DNA from: Megasphaera hutchinsoni
GTDB lineage: Bacteria > Bacillota > Negativicutes > Veillonellales > Megasphaeraceae
Direction of reading: 5' to 3'
Length of the DNA: 64,000 bases
NCBI RefSeq assembly: GCF_001553405.1
Contig: NZ_KQ960952.1
Span: 305,109 to 369,108 of the forward strand
The notes beneath the pieces were generated by a model that saw only the letters and a list, made by a program, of their open reading frames with translations, was not told where the DNA came from and did no database searches. A program made the position numbers and the translations under genes. Positions 1-8,486 of the stretch are shown piece after piece. The first letter of the stretch is position 1. Every line of letters begins with the position of its first letter.

Positions 1-992
1 ATACCTGTAATTTGTACATACATCAATGCACGTTCAGGCAATCGTTTCCTACGCACGGCTTCCAATAACAAAAGGATAATATGCCCTCCATCAAGTACGG
101 GAATAGGTAACAAATTAATAATTCCCAAATTGGTACTCAAAAATGCCGTAAACATCAACAATGAAGAAAAACCAAGAGATGCTACTTGACCAGCTAATTG
201 TGCGATGCCAATGGGTCCAGCTATATCGGCACCCGTTTTACCCACTATCATCTGATAAATACCTTGCACCATGACAGAGCTTAATCGCCCTACACGTATA
301 ACCGCTAATTTTCCTGCTTCGCCAAACGGGTGGGTATGCGTTTTTTGTACTGGATAAATTCCCATAGTTACACGTTTAGTCGTTTCATCAACATGCGGAA
401 TAATACTTTTACTGATCCTATTTCCCTGACGCTGTATCTCAACCGTCAGCACTTCTTTATCATGATTAGCTAATGCCACCGTAATATCATCCCATTGCTG
501 AATGGGGTTACCATTGATAGAAAGGATTCTGTCACCAGCTTGCAACTTACTCTGCGCAGCTGGCGAATCAGCAATTGTCGCACCAACAACAGGTTCAGTC
601 GATATACTAACAGTCCCTTCAACCCAATAAATTCCCCAAACCAAAACAATAGCCAATAAAAAATTCATCATCGCACCAGCTACCATCACCAAAAAACGAG
701 CAGCTAACGGTTTAGACGTAAACCACTTGGTTTTATCTATTTCTACCGTAGTATCATCTTCTCCACCATTGACATCTACCATACCAGCAATGCGATTAAA
801 GCCGCCCAAGGGAATCATACGCAATGAATAGAGCGTACTGCCCCACCGCCGACTAATCAACGTTGGACCAAACCCAACAGCAAATTCATCCACTTGCATT
901 CCTGTAATCTTAGCCGTTATAAAATGCCCTAATTCATGAATGACCACGATCACACTAAATACAAAAATGGTCGCCAAGATAGTAACGAGCAT
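1..992 (-). CDS. rseP: RIP metalloprotease RseP (site-2 protease), partial at the C-terminal end
   Basis: Inner-membrane zinc metalloprotease that cuts membrane-embedded substrates such as anti-sigma factors and signal-peptide remnants. I translated it from the minus strand because it runs off the left edge and has no stop in the window. The first transmembrane segment carries the catalytic HELGH motif (residues 19-23). A PDZ domain follows (about residues 110-190, with a GDRILSINGNPI core). The second catalytic motif, LDGGH, lies near residue 299 inside LLPIPVLDGGH. About 330 residues are visible, so only the last part is missing. Its ATG starts two bases past the dxr stop, so the two are translationally linked in the conserved rpsB-to-rseP cluster. 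Identity is firm; the physiological substrate is not visible. Confidence 0.93.
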   Translation of the reverse strand, partial: MLVTILATIFVFSVIVVIHELGHFITAKITGMQVDEFAVGFGPTLISRRWGSTLYSLRMIPLGGFNRIAGMVDVNGGEDDTTVEIDKTKWFTSKPLAARFLVMVAGAMMNFLLAIVLVWGIYWVEGTVSISTEPVVGATIADSPAAQSKLQAGDRILSINGNPIQQWDDITVALANHDKEVLTVEIQRQGNRISKSIIPHVDETTKRVTMGIYPVQKTHTHPFGEAGKLAVIRVGRLSSVMVQGIYQMIVGKTGADIAGPIGIAQLAGQVASLGFSSLLMFTAFLSTNLGIINLLPIPVLDGGHIILLLLEAVRRKRLPERALMYVQITG

Positions 993-993
993 A

Positions 994-2157
994 CTACACA
1001 CCCTTTCTATTATCAATAACTTGCCTTACCCAATGCCGCCCCCATTCATCCGCAGCTTGTATATCCGCTAAGGACATAATTGGCATAACCTGATGTTCTT
1101 TCATCCCTTGTGCTACCATAGTAAAAATTTGTGAAAAAGATATTCTTTTTTGTAAAAAAGCATATACAGCTTCCTCATTTATAGCATTTAGTACACAAGG
1201 CATCGTTCCACCTATTTTTCCTGCTTCATAGGCTAGAGGCAAAGAAGGAAATTTATCATCATCTGGAGTAAAAAAAGACAATTCGCCTAAAGTTTGCCAA
1301 TTAATCGATTTTGCCCCCTTAACAGCGAAGCGTTTGGGATAAGAAAAAGCATATTGTATAGGCAACCGCATATCGGGTATGCCCAATTGTGCCAAAACAG
1401 ACATATCTGTAAATTGCACCATCGAATGAATCATGCTCTGAGGCTGAATAACCACTTGAATACGCTCAAAGGGGATAGAAAATAACCAATGAGCTTCAAT
1501 AACTTCTAACCCTTTATTAAACATCGTAGCCGAATCAATCGTAATTTTATTTCCCATATGCCATGTAGGATGACGCAAACAAGAAGAAACCGTAATATCA
1601 TCAAACAATTGTTTCGGGGTATGAAAATGAGGACCACCTGAAGCAGTAATAATTAATGCATCAACTTCTTCACTTTTTCTTCCCTGTAAACATTGAAAAA
1701 TAGCTCCATGCTCACTATCTACGGGTAAAATAGCAACATTTTTTTCTGCTGCCCGTTTCATAACCAATTCGCCAGCAGCAACCAATGTTTCCTTGTTCGC
1801 CAATGCAATATCTATACCCTTGTCAATAGCCTTTAAGGTTGGTTCAATCCCAGCCGCTCCTACTAATGAAGTCAATACCATATCTGCATCGACCTCATCT
1901 AATAATTGCAATAACCCATCTCGCCCAACAAAAACAGTACACTGCTCACCCACTTCCGCTTGTAATCGTTGTGCAGATGCGGGATCAATCATACAAGCAA
2001 ACATGATATGGTGGGTAAGAATTTGTTTCGCCAATTTTTGCCAATGTGAATACGCTGCTACTGCTACTACTGAAAATGCCGTGGGATTGGCCTCTATCAC
2101 ATCCATTGCCTGGCTTCCAATCGAACCTGTACTTCCAAGAATAATAATTTTTTTCAT
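994..2157 (-). CDS. dxr: 1-deoxy-D-xylulose 5-phosphate reductoisomerase
   Basis: Converts DXP to 2-C-methyl-D-erythritol 4-phosphate with NADPH, the committed step of the MEP isoprenoid pathway in the cytoplasm. The 387 residues match the family's usual length. Visible motifs are the N-terminal nucleotide fold GSTGSIG (residues 8-14), ANKETLV (120-126), the metal ligands D147 and E149 in PVDSEHG, the SGGP loop near 173, and E218 in NKGLEVIEAH. It follows cdsA by 15 bases and precedes rseP by one base. Its pathway feeds isoprenoid units to UppS, encoded two genes upstream. Confidence 0.97.
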   Translation of the reverse strand: MKKIIILGSTGSIGSQAMDVIEANPTAFSVVAVAAYSHWQKLAKQILTHHIMFACMIDPASAQRLQAEVGEQCTVFVGRDGLLQLLDEVDADMVLTSLVGAAGIEPTLKAIDKGIDIALANKETLVAAGELVMKRAAEKNVAILPVDSEHGAIFQCLQGRKSEEVDALIITASGGPHFHTPKQLFDDITVSSCLRHPTWHMGNKITIDSATMFNKGLEVIEAHWLFSIPFERIQVVIQPQSMIHSMVQFTDMSVLAQLGIPDMRLPIQYAFSYPKRFAVKGAKSINWQTLGELSFFTPDDDKFPSLPLAYEAGKIGGTMPCVLNAINEEAVYAFLQKRISFSQIFTMVAQGMKEHQVMPIMSLADIQAADEWGRHWVRQVIDNRKGV

Positions 2158-2172
2158 TCATACCCCTTCTTA

Positions 2173-3000
2173 CTAGGTAACGATATATACATAAAGTAAT
2201 ACCATCGGTGCCGCTACCAATAAACTATCAAACCTATCTAACACGCCTCCATGCCCAGGAATTAATGTACCCGAATCCTTCACTCCACAAGTGCGCTTCA
2301 ATACCGATTCAATGAGGTCTCCCAATGGTGCCATAACTGCAATGATAATTCCGATTAAAAAGCCATGAATAACCGGAATCTGCCCTACTACTGCAACAAT
2401 CATAGCCACTACAATCGTACCGATACAACCACCTATAATCCCCTCTTTCGTCTTACCAGGACTAATGGCAACACATAATTTATGCGTTCCCCAATATTTT
2501 CCCACAAAAAAAGCACACGTATCACTAGCCCAAGTAGAAAAAATAAGTAGAAACATAATCACCCTCGTTGAATCTACCCCAAAAGGAACCTGATCTAATC
2601 CTAAGTGAATTCCAAGAGAGCTACACCGAAGTGCTAGCATCGCCGTAAAACCAAATGCAACATACACTAAGCCCATAAAAGCATAGGCCGAATCGACGAA
2701 TTTAATCTTATTATGAAAAAATATGGGACGAAGTAAAGACCAATAAACCAATATAGCACCCAATAGAATCGTACACTGTATTTGTGAAAACCAAACCGAT
2801 CCTAAAAACAAAAGTAACCACCCATAACCAAAAAGAATGGGTACATTAACAGAAATATGGCGTACTAATCGAATATATTCTCGCCACCCCCACATTGTCA
2901 ATAAAATGATAGCAATAAAAAACAGCCAATTGCCTTCATAAATCACACCAATCGCCAATAACCCCCCGATTATACCGGAAAGTATTCGTTTACCTAACAT
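2173..3000 (-). CDS. cdsA: Phosphatidate cytidylyltransferase (CDP-diglyceride synthase)
   Basis: Integral membrane enzyme making CDP-diacylglycerol from phosphatidate and CTP, the entry to anionic and zwitterionic phospholipids. The 275 residues contain at least six hydrophobic segments. The C-terminal CTP-transferase signature is intact: WASDTCAFFVGKYWG, then ISPGKTKEG, then GDLIESVLKRTCGVKDSG and LIPGHGGVLDRFDS. It sits 16 bases after uppS and 15 before dxr, the conserved order in Firmicutes. Confidence 0.95.
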   Translation of the reverse strand: MLGKRILSGIIGGLLAIGVIYEGNWLFFIAIILLTMWGWREYIRLVRHISVNVPILFGYGWLLLFLGSVWFSQIQCTILLGAILVYWSLLRPIFFHNKIKFVDSAYAFMGLVYVAFGFTAMLALRCSSLGIHLGLDQVPFGVDSTRVIMFLLIFSTWASDTCAFFVGKYWGTHKLCVAISPGKTKEGIIGGCIGTIVVAMIVAVVGQIPVIHGFLIGIIIAVMAPLGDLIESVLKRTCGVKDSGTLIPGHGGVLDRFDSLLVAAPMVLLYVYIVT

Positions 3001-3016
3001 ATACTAATCTCCTATT

Positions 3017-3784
3017 CTATTTTAACCCGCCAAATCGACGTTCTCGTTGTTGATATGCGATAATTGCTTCTCTCAATGTATCTATTGTAAAATCTGGCCA
3101 ACATACAGGAGTATACCAAAATTCAGCATACGCTACTTGCCATAACAAAAAATTACTAAGACGCTTATCATTTCCAGGTCTAATGACTAAATCCACTTCA
3201 TTATAAGGATCCGTATACAAAGCATGAGAAACCATTTTCTCTGTAATATCCTCCGGGGAAACGGCTTTTTCTTGAACATCCACAATAATGTTCCGAATAG
3301 CTTGCACTAATTCTGCACGACCACCATAATTAATCGCAATATTTAAGACTAACCCATCATTCGTGACTGTATTTTTTTCAGCCTCTTTCAATTGTACTTG
3401 TAACGAATCTGGAATTCGTGATAAATCACCAATAAAACGTAATCGCACATGATGTTCACCTAGTGCCAATAAATGATTTTGTAAATACTCTCCCATAAGC
3501 TTCATAATATATGAAACCTCTGCTTCTGGCCGTTTCCAATTCTCCGTTGAAAAAGCATAAACCGTAAGGACTTTAATTCCCAACTCATGTGCACCTATCA
3601 CAATTTTTTTTAACGTATCTGCTCCAGCACGATGTCCCATACTGCGTGGAAGATTTCTCCGCTGTGCCCAACGCCCATTTCCATCCATAATAATGGCAAC
3701 ATGAGTAGGTATATTGGTTGTATCAATTATTGATGCCACATCTTTTTTTTTATTTCCTAACAATGCTGTCAAAAATTTAAACAT
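3017..3784 (-). CDS. uppS: Undecaprenyl diphosphate synthase (isoprenyl transferase)
   Basis: Cytoplasmic cis-prenyltransferase that extends FPP to C55-PP, the lipid carrier for peptidoglycan and other surface polymers. The 255 residues show the family core: IIMDGNGRWA with catalytic D34, the MGHRAG segment, FSTENWKRP, NYGGR and SNFLLWQ. One conserved block is unusual. Where most members read IRTGGE/IRTSGE before the arginine and SNFLLW, this one reads IRPGNDKRLSNFLLW, so the glutamate is replaced by aspartate and the threonine by proline. The distal metal-site glutamate (YAEFW) is kept, so activity is expected. Confidence 0.95.
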   Translation of the reverse strand: MFKFLTALLGNKKKDVASIIDTTNIPTHVAIIMDGNGRWAQRRNLPRSMGHRAGADTLKKIVIGAHELGIKVLTVYAFSTENWKRPEAEVSYIMKLMGEYLQNHLLALGEHHVRLRFIGDLSRIPDSLQVQLKEAEKNTVTNDGLVLNIAINYGGRAELVQAIRNIIVDVQEKAVSPEDITEKMVSHALYTDPYNEVDLVIRPGNDKRLSNFLLWQVAYAEFWYTPVCWPDFTIDTLREAIIAYQQRERRFGGLK

Positions 3785-3788
3785 CTTT

Positions 3789-4025
3789 TTATTCCTCGTT
3801 TGCTAAAGCTTGTAATACGGAATTACTCATAATCAAATTATAATTAACCAAAAGACATATTTTCCCTTGGTCTTCTGTTACTCGTACTACATAATCCGCT
3901 GTTTCATCACAGGTAAAAAAACGACTAATAGCACGTGTACGCACTACTTGATACGGAATATTTTCTTGTTCTAATATAGATTTGGCATACCCCAAAGGCA
4001 TGCCAATAAAAACTTTTTTCTCCAT
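3789..4025 (-). CDS. Small hypothetical protein, possibly I78-inhibitor-like fold
   Basis: A 78-residue acidic protein that I do not recognise with certainty. Its ATG overlaps the frr stop by one base (TAATG), and its stop is 3 bases before the uppS start, so it is almost certainly translated by coupling. There is no signal peptide or membrane segment. The pattern GMPL..A...L near the start, then R.IS..FTCDETADY..RV.ED.GKI, loosely recalls peptidase-inhibitor I78-type proteins. That is a weak resemblance judged by eye. Its place between ribosome recycling and lipid-carrier genes does not by itself give a function. Confidence 0.75.
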   Translation of the reverse strand: MEKKVFIGMPLGYAKSILEQENIPYQVVRTRAISRFFTCDETADYVVRVTEDQGKICLLVNYNLIMSNSVLQALANEE

Positions 4026-4585
4026 TATACTTCCATAACTTCTTTTTCTTTTTTGCTTTTTAGCTCATCAATTAACTTAATCTTTTTATCAGTCAACTTT
4101 TGTATTTGATCCTGTATTTCTTTACTTTCGTCTTCGGTTACTTCTTTTCCTTTTTCCATCTTTTTAATAGAATCATTTGCATCACGTCTAATGTTACGGA
4201 TAACTACCTTAGACTCTTCGGCGTATTTACTTACTTTTTTCGTCAATTCTTTCCGCCGTTCTTCCGTAGGTTTTGGTATTTCCAGGCGAATCATCGTACC
4301 ATCATTATTTGGATTTAATCCCAAATCTGATTTTAAAATAGCTCTTTCAATATCACCTAAAATATTTCGTTCCCACGGCACAATAGTCAATAACGTAGGT
4401 TCGGGTGCCGACACATTTGCCACTTGTTTAATAGGTGTAGCTGCACCATAATAATCCACCATAACTCGATCCAATAAACTCGTACTTGCACGACCAGTAC
4501 GTACCGATGAAAAATCCCGTTTCAATGCTTCAATTGTTTTATCCATTTTTTCTTCATATCCTGCCAATAATACTTTACCATCCAT
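4025..4585 (-). CDS. frr: Ribosome recycling factor
   Basis: With EF-G it splits the post-termination 70S ribosome. I place the start at the ATG at 4585 (186 residues, the family length), because AAGGAAGTG lies 8 bases upstream. An in-frame TTG 21 bases earlier has no ribosome-binding site. Conserved features are RTGRAS, the segment VDYYGAATPI, NVSAPEPTLLTIVPW, and the coiled three-helix tail with NIRRDAND. It follows pyrH by 38 bases, the standard pyrH-frr pair, and overlaps the next small gene by one base. Confidence 0.97.
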   Translation of the reverse strand: MDGKVLLAGYEEKMDKTIEALKRDFSSVRTGRASTSLLDRVMVDYYGAATPIKQVANVSAPEPTLLTIVPWERNILGDIERAILKSDLGLNPNNDGTMIRLEIPKPTEERRKELTKKVSKYAEESKVVIRNIRRDANDSIKKMEKGKEVTEDESKEIQDQIQKLTDKKIKLIDELKSKKEKEVMEV

Positions 4586-4623
4586 TACAATCACTTCCTT
4601 TTTCAATGTACGTATCTTTATAG

Positions 4624-5343
4624 TTATTCACTCACAAGAGTGCCTATCCCTTTTCCCTGTGCTGCCAAAACAATATTTTCAGCCTGATCTAAATTAAAAA
4701 CAACAATAGGAATATGATTATTCATACAAAGTGTCGTTGCCGTAGCATCCATTACCTTAAGATCTTTATTAATGACATCTAAATACGATAAAGTAGTAAA
4801 CATCTTAGCATCCTTATTTACCTTTGGATCGCTATCATATACTCCATCAACGCCATTTTTAGCCATTAAAATAGCATCTGCTTCAATTTCAGCAGCACGC
4901 AAAGCCGCAGTTGTATCCGTAGAAAAATAAGGATTTCCTGTGCCCGCGCCAAAAATAACAACCCGACCTTTTTCCATATGTCGAATAGCTCTACGCCGAA
5001 TATAGGGTTCTGCTACTTGTTGCATATTAATTGCCGTTTGCACCCGTGTAGCAACATTAAAATTTTCTAACGCATCTTGTAACGCCAATGCATTCATCAC
5101 CGTCGCAAGCATCCCCATATAATCAGCCGATACGCGATCCATTCCACGTGAACTACCCGATAACCCCCGCCAAATATTTCCACCACCGACAACAATAGCT
5201 ACTTGAATACCTGCTTGATTAACAAACGCGATCTGCTTTGCAATTCTTTCAACAGTTTCTGTATCGATTCCATATCCTTTTGTTCCTGCTAAGGCTTCGC
5301 CACTTAGCTTTAAAATAATGCGTTTATACTGTTTCGTCTCCAT
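4624..5343 (-). CDS. pyrH: UMP kinase
   Basis: Hexameric bacterial-type UMP kinase of the amino-acid-kinase fold, making UDP for RNA, DNA and wall precursors. The 239 residues match the family. Visible motifs are KLSGEAL, the glycine-rich [41 protein letters not shown] and [12 protein letters not shown]. The gene has a GGGAGG ribosome-binding site before the ATG and lies 77 bases after tsf. A strong hairpin (5378-5411) occupies that gap, so part of its expression probably depends on read-through. Confidence 0.97.
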   Translation of the reverse strand: METKQYKRIILKLSGEALAGTKGYGIDTETVERIAKQIAFVNQAGIQVAIVVGGGNIWRGLSGSSRGMDRVSADYMGMLATVMNALALQDALENFNVATRVQTAINMQQVAEPYIRRRAIRHMEKGRVVIFGAGTGNPYFSTDTTAALRAAEIEADAILMAKNGVDGVYDSDPKVNKDAKMFTTLSYLDVINKDLKVMDATATTLCMNNHIPIVVFNLDQAENIVLAAQGKGIGTLVSE

Positions 5344-5373
5344 CTAGGCCTCCCGTGCTGTTCAAATAGTATG

Positions 5374-5411
5374 AGAAAATAAGAGAACACCAAATAAAGC
5401 GTTCTCTTATT
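5374..5411 (-). terminator. Hairpin between tsf and pyrH
   Basis: An 11-bp perfect stem (AATAAGAGAAC with GTTCTCTTATT) and a 12-base loop, followed on the minus strand by TTCTCAT. The tail is only moderately U-rich, so it could be a leaky terminator that lowers pyrH-frr expression relative to rpsB-tsf, or a processing site. Confidence 0.6.
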
Positions 5412-5420
5412 TAAATAAAC

Positions 5421-6071
5421 TTATTTTTTAACTTGTGCCATTACTTCAGAAACGAAATCATCATTGCGTTTTTCCATGCCTTCGCCCAATTCATATCGAA
5501 CATATCGACGAATATCAATTTTTTCACCAATTTTAGCAATTTGTTCTGTAATGACTTGACTTATCGTCTTATCTGCATCTTTAATAAATTCTTGGTCAAG
5601 TAAACAATTTTCTTTATAATATTTTTCAATCCGGCCCACGATCATCTTATCGACAATATGTTGTGGTTTTCCTTCATTTAACGCTTGCTTCGATAATACT
5701 TCGCGTTCATGATCCAATACTTCTTGAGGTACTTCTTCACGTTTTAAATAAGCCGGTTTTGCTGCAGCAATTTGCATCGCTATATCTTTACACAAATCTT
5801 TAAAACCATCTGTCTGTGCCACAAAATCTGTTTCACAATTCACTTCTACCAATACACCAATACGACCATTTCCGTGAATATAAGAATATACTAAACCTTC
5901 TGCAGCGATACGATCTGCTTTCTTAGCAGCAGCAGCCAATCCCTTTTCTCGTAAAAAATCAATGGCCTTGTCTAAATCTCCATCCGTAGCACTTAAAGCT
6001 TTTTTACAATCCATCATACCAGCGCCAGTTTTCGTTCTTAATTCTTTTACCAAACCTGCTGTAATTGCCAT
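5421..6071 (-). CDS. tsf: Elongation factor Ts
   Basis: Nucleotide-exchange factor that regenerates EF-Tu-GTP. I start it at the ATG at 6071 (216 residues), 9 bases after GGAGG. The in-frame TTG at 6080 abuts the ribosome-binding site. The N-terminal UBA-like part has [14 protein letters not shown], and the core motif TDFVAQ lies at residues 81-86. At 216 residues it is the short form, with a single core subdomain, as in many clostridia and cyanobacteria. E. coli and Bacillus have about 290 residues. It lies 51 bases after rpsB in the usual ribosomal pair. Confidence 0.96.
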   Translation of the reverse strand: MAITAGLVKELRTKTGAGMMDCKKALSATDGDLDKAIDFLREKGLAAAAKKADRIAAEGLVYSYIHGNGRIGVLVEVNCETDFVAQTDGFKDLCKDIAMQIAAAKPAYLKREEVPQEVLDHEREVLSKQALNEGKPQHIVDKMIVGRIEKYYKENCLLDQEFIKDADKTISQVITEQIAKIGEKIDIRRYVRYELGEGMEKRNDDFVSEVMAQVKK

Positions 6072-6122
6072 TCTATACAACCTCCAACTATACCATATTT
6101 ACGACTAATAATTCCGATATAT

Positions 6123-6851
6123 CTAGTTTTCTGCACTTTCTTCAGCTTGTTCGCCTGCTTCAACCTGTTCCCCTTGATTACCTTCTAATACAGCATCAGC
6201 AATTTTACCAGCTAATAATTTTACTGCACGAATAGCATCATCATTTGCGGGAATTGGATAATCAATTAAATCTGGATCACAATTTGTATCTACGGTTGCA
6301 ATAATAGGAATATGCAATTTACGTGCTTCCGCTACAGCAATTTCTTCTTTCTTCGGATCGATTACAAAAAGTGCATCCGGCAACTTCTTCATTTCTTTAA
6401 TACCGCCAAGATATCTATGTAATTTTTCCATTTCATGTTTTAACAAGATAACTTCTTTTTTAGGTAATACATCAAAAATACCATCAGCTTCCTGTTTTTC
6501 TAATTCTTTCAAGCGTTTCACACGTTTTTCAATCGTTTGGAAGTTAGTCAACATACCGCCCAACCAACGTTCATTAACGAAAAATTGATTGCACCGTTCA
6601 GCTTCACTTTTAATCGAATCTTGAGCTTGCTTTTTTGTTCCTACAAAAAGCAATTTTCCGCCATTAGCTACTATGTCGCGAGCAAAATTATACGCTTCTT
6701 CCGTTTTCTTCACGGTTTTCTGCAAATCAATAATATAAATCCCATTGCGTTCTGTAAAAATAAAGCGTTTCATTTTAGGATTCCACCGACGTGTTTGATG
6801 TCCAAAATGAACACCCGCTTCTAATAATTGTTTCATTGATACTACTGCCAT
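6123..6851 (-). CDS. rpsB: 30S ribosomal protein S2
   Basis: Small-subunit protein S2 (242 residues). It opens with [22 protein letters not shown], the family N-terminus, and contains [10 protein letters not shown] and [22 protein letters not shown]. The C-terminal tail is glutamate-rich and variable. A strong AGGAGG site precedes the ATG. It is the first gene of the cluster running through rseP and has its own promoter at 6954-6982. Confidence 0.98.
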   Translation of the reverse strand: MAVVSMKQLLEAGVHFGHQTRRWNPKMKRFIFTERNGIYIIDLQKTVKKTEEAYNFARDIVANGGKLLFVGTKKQAQDSIKSEAERCNQFFVNERWLGGMLTNFQTIEKRVKRLKELEKQEADGIFDVLPKKEVILLKHEMEKLHRYLGGIKEMKKLPDALFVIDPKKEEIAVAEARKLHIPIIATVDTNCDPDLIDYPIPANDDAIRAVKLLAGKIADAVLEGNQGEQVEAGEQAEESAEN

Positions 6852-6953
6852 AATTCATTCCTCCTGTTTTTTCCGCCGTTCCTTCATCATCTGCCATCAC
6901 TATTTTAAGCACAGGTACAGACTCTGTGAACGTGTGTAATATAAACCTTTGCT

Positions 6954-6982
6954 ATTATATCACAAGAACGAGAGATAAACAA
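6954..6982 (-). promoter_or_regulatory. rpsB promoter
   Basis: On the minus strand TTGTTT (6977-6982), a 17-base spacer and a perfect TATAAT (6954-6959). Predicted start is about 95 bases upstream of the rpsB ATG, leaving a leader that could carry S2 autoregulation. The spacer overlaps the right arm of the hairpin at 6964-7000. Confidence 0.75.
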
Positions 6983-7000
6983 GATGTATCCCTCGTTCTT
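6964..7000 (-). terminator. Hairpin after the 3D-domain gene, overlapping the rpsB promoter
   Basis: Nine-base arms AAGAACGAG and CTCGTTCTT separated by 19 bases, directly after the stop of the gene at 7017. The following sequence (GTGATATAATAG) is AT-rich rather than a clean U-run. It may therefore be a weak terminator, an RNA end or a DNA-level element of the promoter it overlaps. Confidence 0.5.
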
Positions 7001-7016
7001 ATGAATCATACTACTA

Positions 7017-7994
7017 TTATTTTAAAATATATACAGAAACATTACGTCGCCCAAAAGTACGACACTCATTATACGTTTCCATACATAAATCAATGCGATT
7101 TCCTAAAATAGCACCACCCGTATCCTCTGCTACGGCAACACCATAACCAGGTACATATACTTTTGTACCTAGCGGAATAACACGAGGATCCACAGCTACA
7201 ACCCCACGCCTCGCACGAGTTCCCATACGCGTCAGCCCCTTGCCATTACCATCAGTAGGTAGATAAGCCGTCGCCTTCATCGAAATCCGTTTCGTATATG
7301 CAGATATATTTCCTGCTCCTGTGTGAATAGCTTGTTTTGTACCAACACGACGAATTAAAGGTTTCATTTCGGTGACTACTTTTGTTTTAACCACCTCACG
7401 CGAAACTACATTTCCTTCCATCGTAATGGTTTTAATAGTTACCTTTTTAACCCCATTTTGTCCTAATTGGATCTGCTTTTCTTGCCCTTTCAGCAGCGTT
7501 TCATCAGGAATATTTTCTATGGCAAATGGAACTATTTCGTCTTCTTGGATTTCTTTTTCACTAAACGAACCAACTGTAATCGTCATACCTTTAACAACCG
7601 CTTGTTGAGGATTGCCATATGGGCGATAATGCTTGCGACTATACCCATATTGTTCTGCTACTTCCCATACCGTTTTTTTCGCTGTCATCACCTGTTTTAC
7701 TTGGTCACGACAGACTAACGTCACGGGAACAGCTCTTCTCACTGTAATCGTAGTTCCATCTTCTAAATTCGGCGTAGAAAGTTCTGCTTCATCATATGGT
7801 CCCAATAGAATATTCTGTTCTCGTAATAATGCATCTTTTTTTATTGCATACGTATAGACAATCTGTTTTGCCCCATCTAATTCGATAACAACCGTTTTGC
7901 CATTTTTCACAAAACCAGTTAGCGAAACCACTAAAATAAGAGCAACAATAGTGACATACATACGAGTTATGGGCCCTTGATATCGTTTGGTCAT
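7017..7994 (-). CDS. YabE-like cell-wall protein: DUF348, G5 and 3D domains
   Basis: Likely exported wall-acting protein (325 residues). I start it at the ATG at 7994 because AGGAGG lies just upstream and a near-consensus promoter at 8018-8046 would place the longer start (8027) upstream of the transcript. Order: short cytoplasmic N-terminus, one membrane/signal segment (about 12-28), ubiquitin-like DUF348 repeats (about 30-140), a G5 domain (about 155-235) and a C-terminal 3D domain. The 3D domain keeps its three aspartates in AVDPRVIPLGT, AEDTGG and RIDLCM. That domain has the double-psi barrel seen in MltA-type lytic transglycosylases. Relatives are Bacillus YabE and clostridial wall-remodelling proteins. 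The exact bond cut is not shown. Confidence 0.9.
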   Translation of the reverse strand: MTKRYQGPITRMYVTIVALILVVSLTGFVKNGKTVVIELDGAKQIVYTYAIKKDALLREQNILLGPYDEAELSTPNLEDGTTITVRRAVPVTLVCRDQVKQVMTAKKTVWEVAEQYGYSRKHYRPYGNPQQAVVKGMTITVGSFSEKEIQEDEIVPFAIENIPDETLLKGQEKQIQLGQNGVKKVTIKTITMEGNVVSREVVKTKVVTEMKPLIRRVGTKQAIHTGAGNISAYTKRISMKATAYLPTDGNGKGLTRMGTRARRGVVAVDPRVIPLGTKVYVPGYGVAVAEDTGGAILGNRIDLCMETYNECRTFGRRNVSVYILK

Positions 7995-8017
7995 CAAATC
8001 CCTCCTAACTGAGCCAC

Positions 8018-8046
8018 ATTCTACCAAAGACGGACACGACTGTCAA
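8018..8046 (-). promoter_or_regulatory. Promoter of the 3D-domain gene
   Basis: Perfect -35 TTGACA (8041-8046), 17-base spacer and -10 TAGAAT (8018-8023) on the minus strand. The predicted start near 8011 lies about 17 bases before the chosen ATG, giving a very short leader that just holds the ribosome-binding site. Confidence 0.85.
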
Positions 8047-8443
8047 TTTTACGTGGTTTACAATAAAGGGGTTAATTGGCTTTTTCATTCATTTTTCGTC
8101 TAATTGTCAACTTTATAGTACGGTTGTTTTAGCTTGTAATACTGCGTATTGAGGGAATTTGATAAAGGTTAACGTTAATCACCACTTTCATTTTAAAATT
8201 CATTTAAAAACTTCTATTTAGAATCCCTTAATTTTTATTTTTTTGATGATTTTAACTAATTTCACCCACTTTAAAATTGACGCTCTTCATATTTTTTCTT
8301 TTTCCCATTTTTATGCCCCTTTTCTCTGTCCCTCAGTAATGGACATTGCGTTTTTTTTCTTTTGACCAAGCCATTATAAGAACTTCCATTCTGCCCAAAA
8401 ACTACTTATATGACCGATCATTTTTCATAAAAATAATCCATAT
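8047..8443. other. Gene-free AT-rich stretch
   Basis: About 400 bases with no plausible gene, RNA or strong hairpin. It contains a short GTTAACGTTAA palindrome near 8168 and several T-rich runs. I see no recognisable decayed coding sequence. Confidence 0.5.
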
Positions 8444-8484
8444 AAAAATATCCTCTTTACCAATTTCAGTAAAAAGGATATTTC
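8444..8484 (-). terminator. Terminator of ppk
   Basis: Minus-strand stem AAATATCC...GGATATTT with an inner TTTAC...GTAAA pairing, followed by TTATAT, just past the ppk stop. Confidence 0.75.
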
Positions 8485-8486
8485 AT

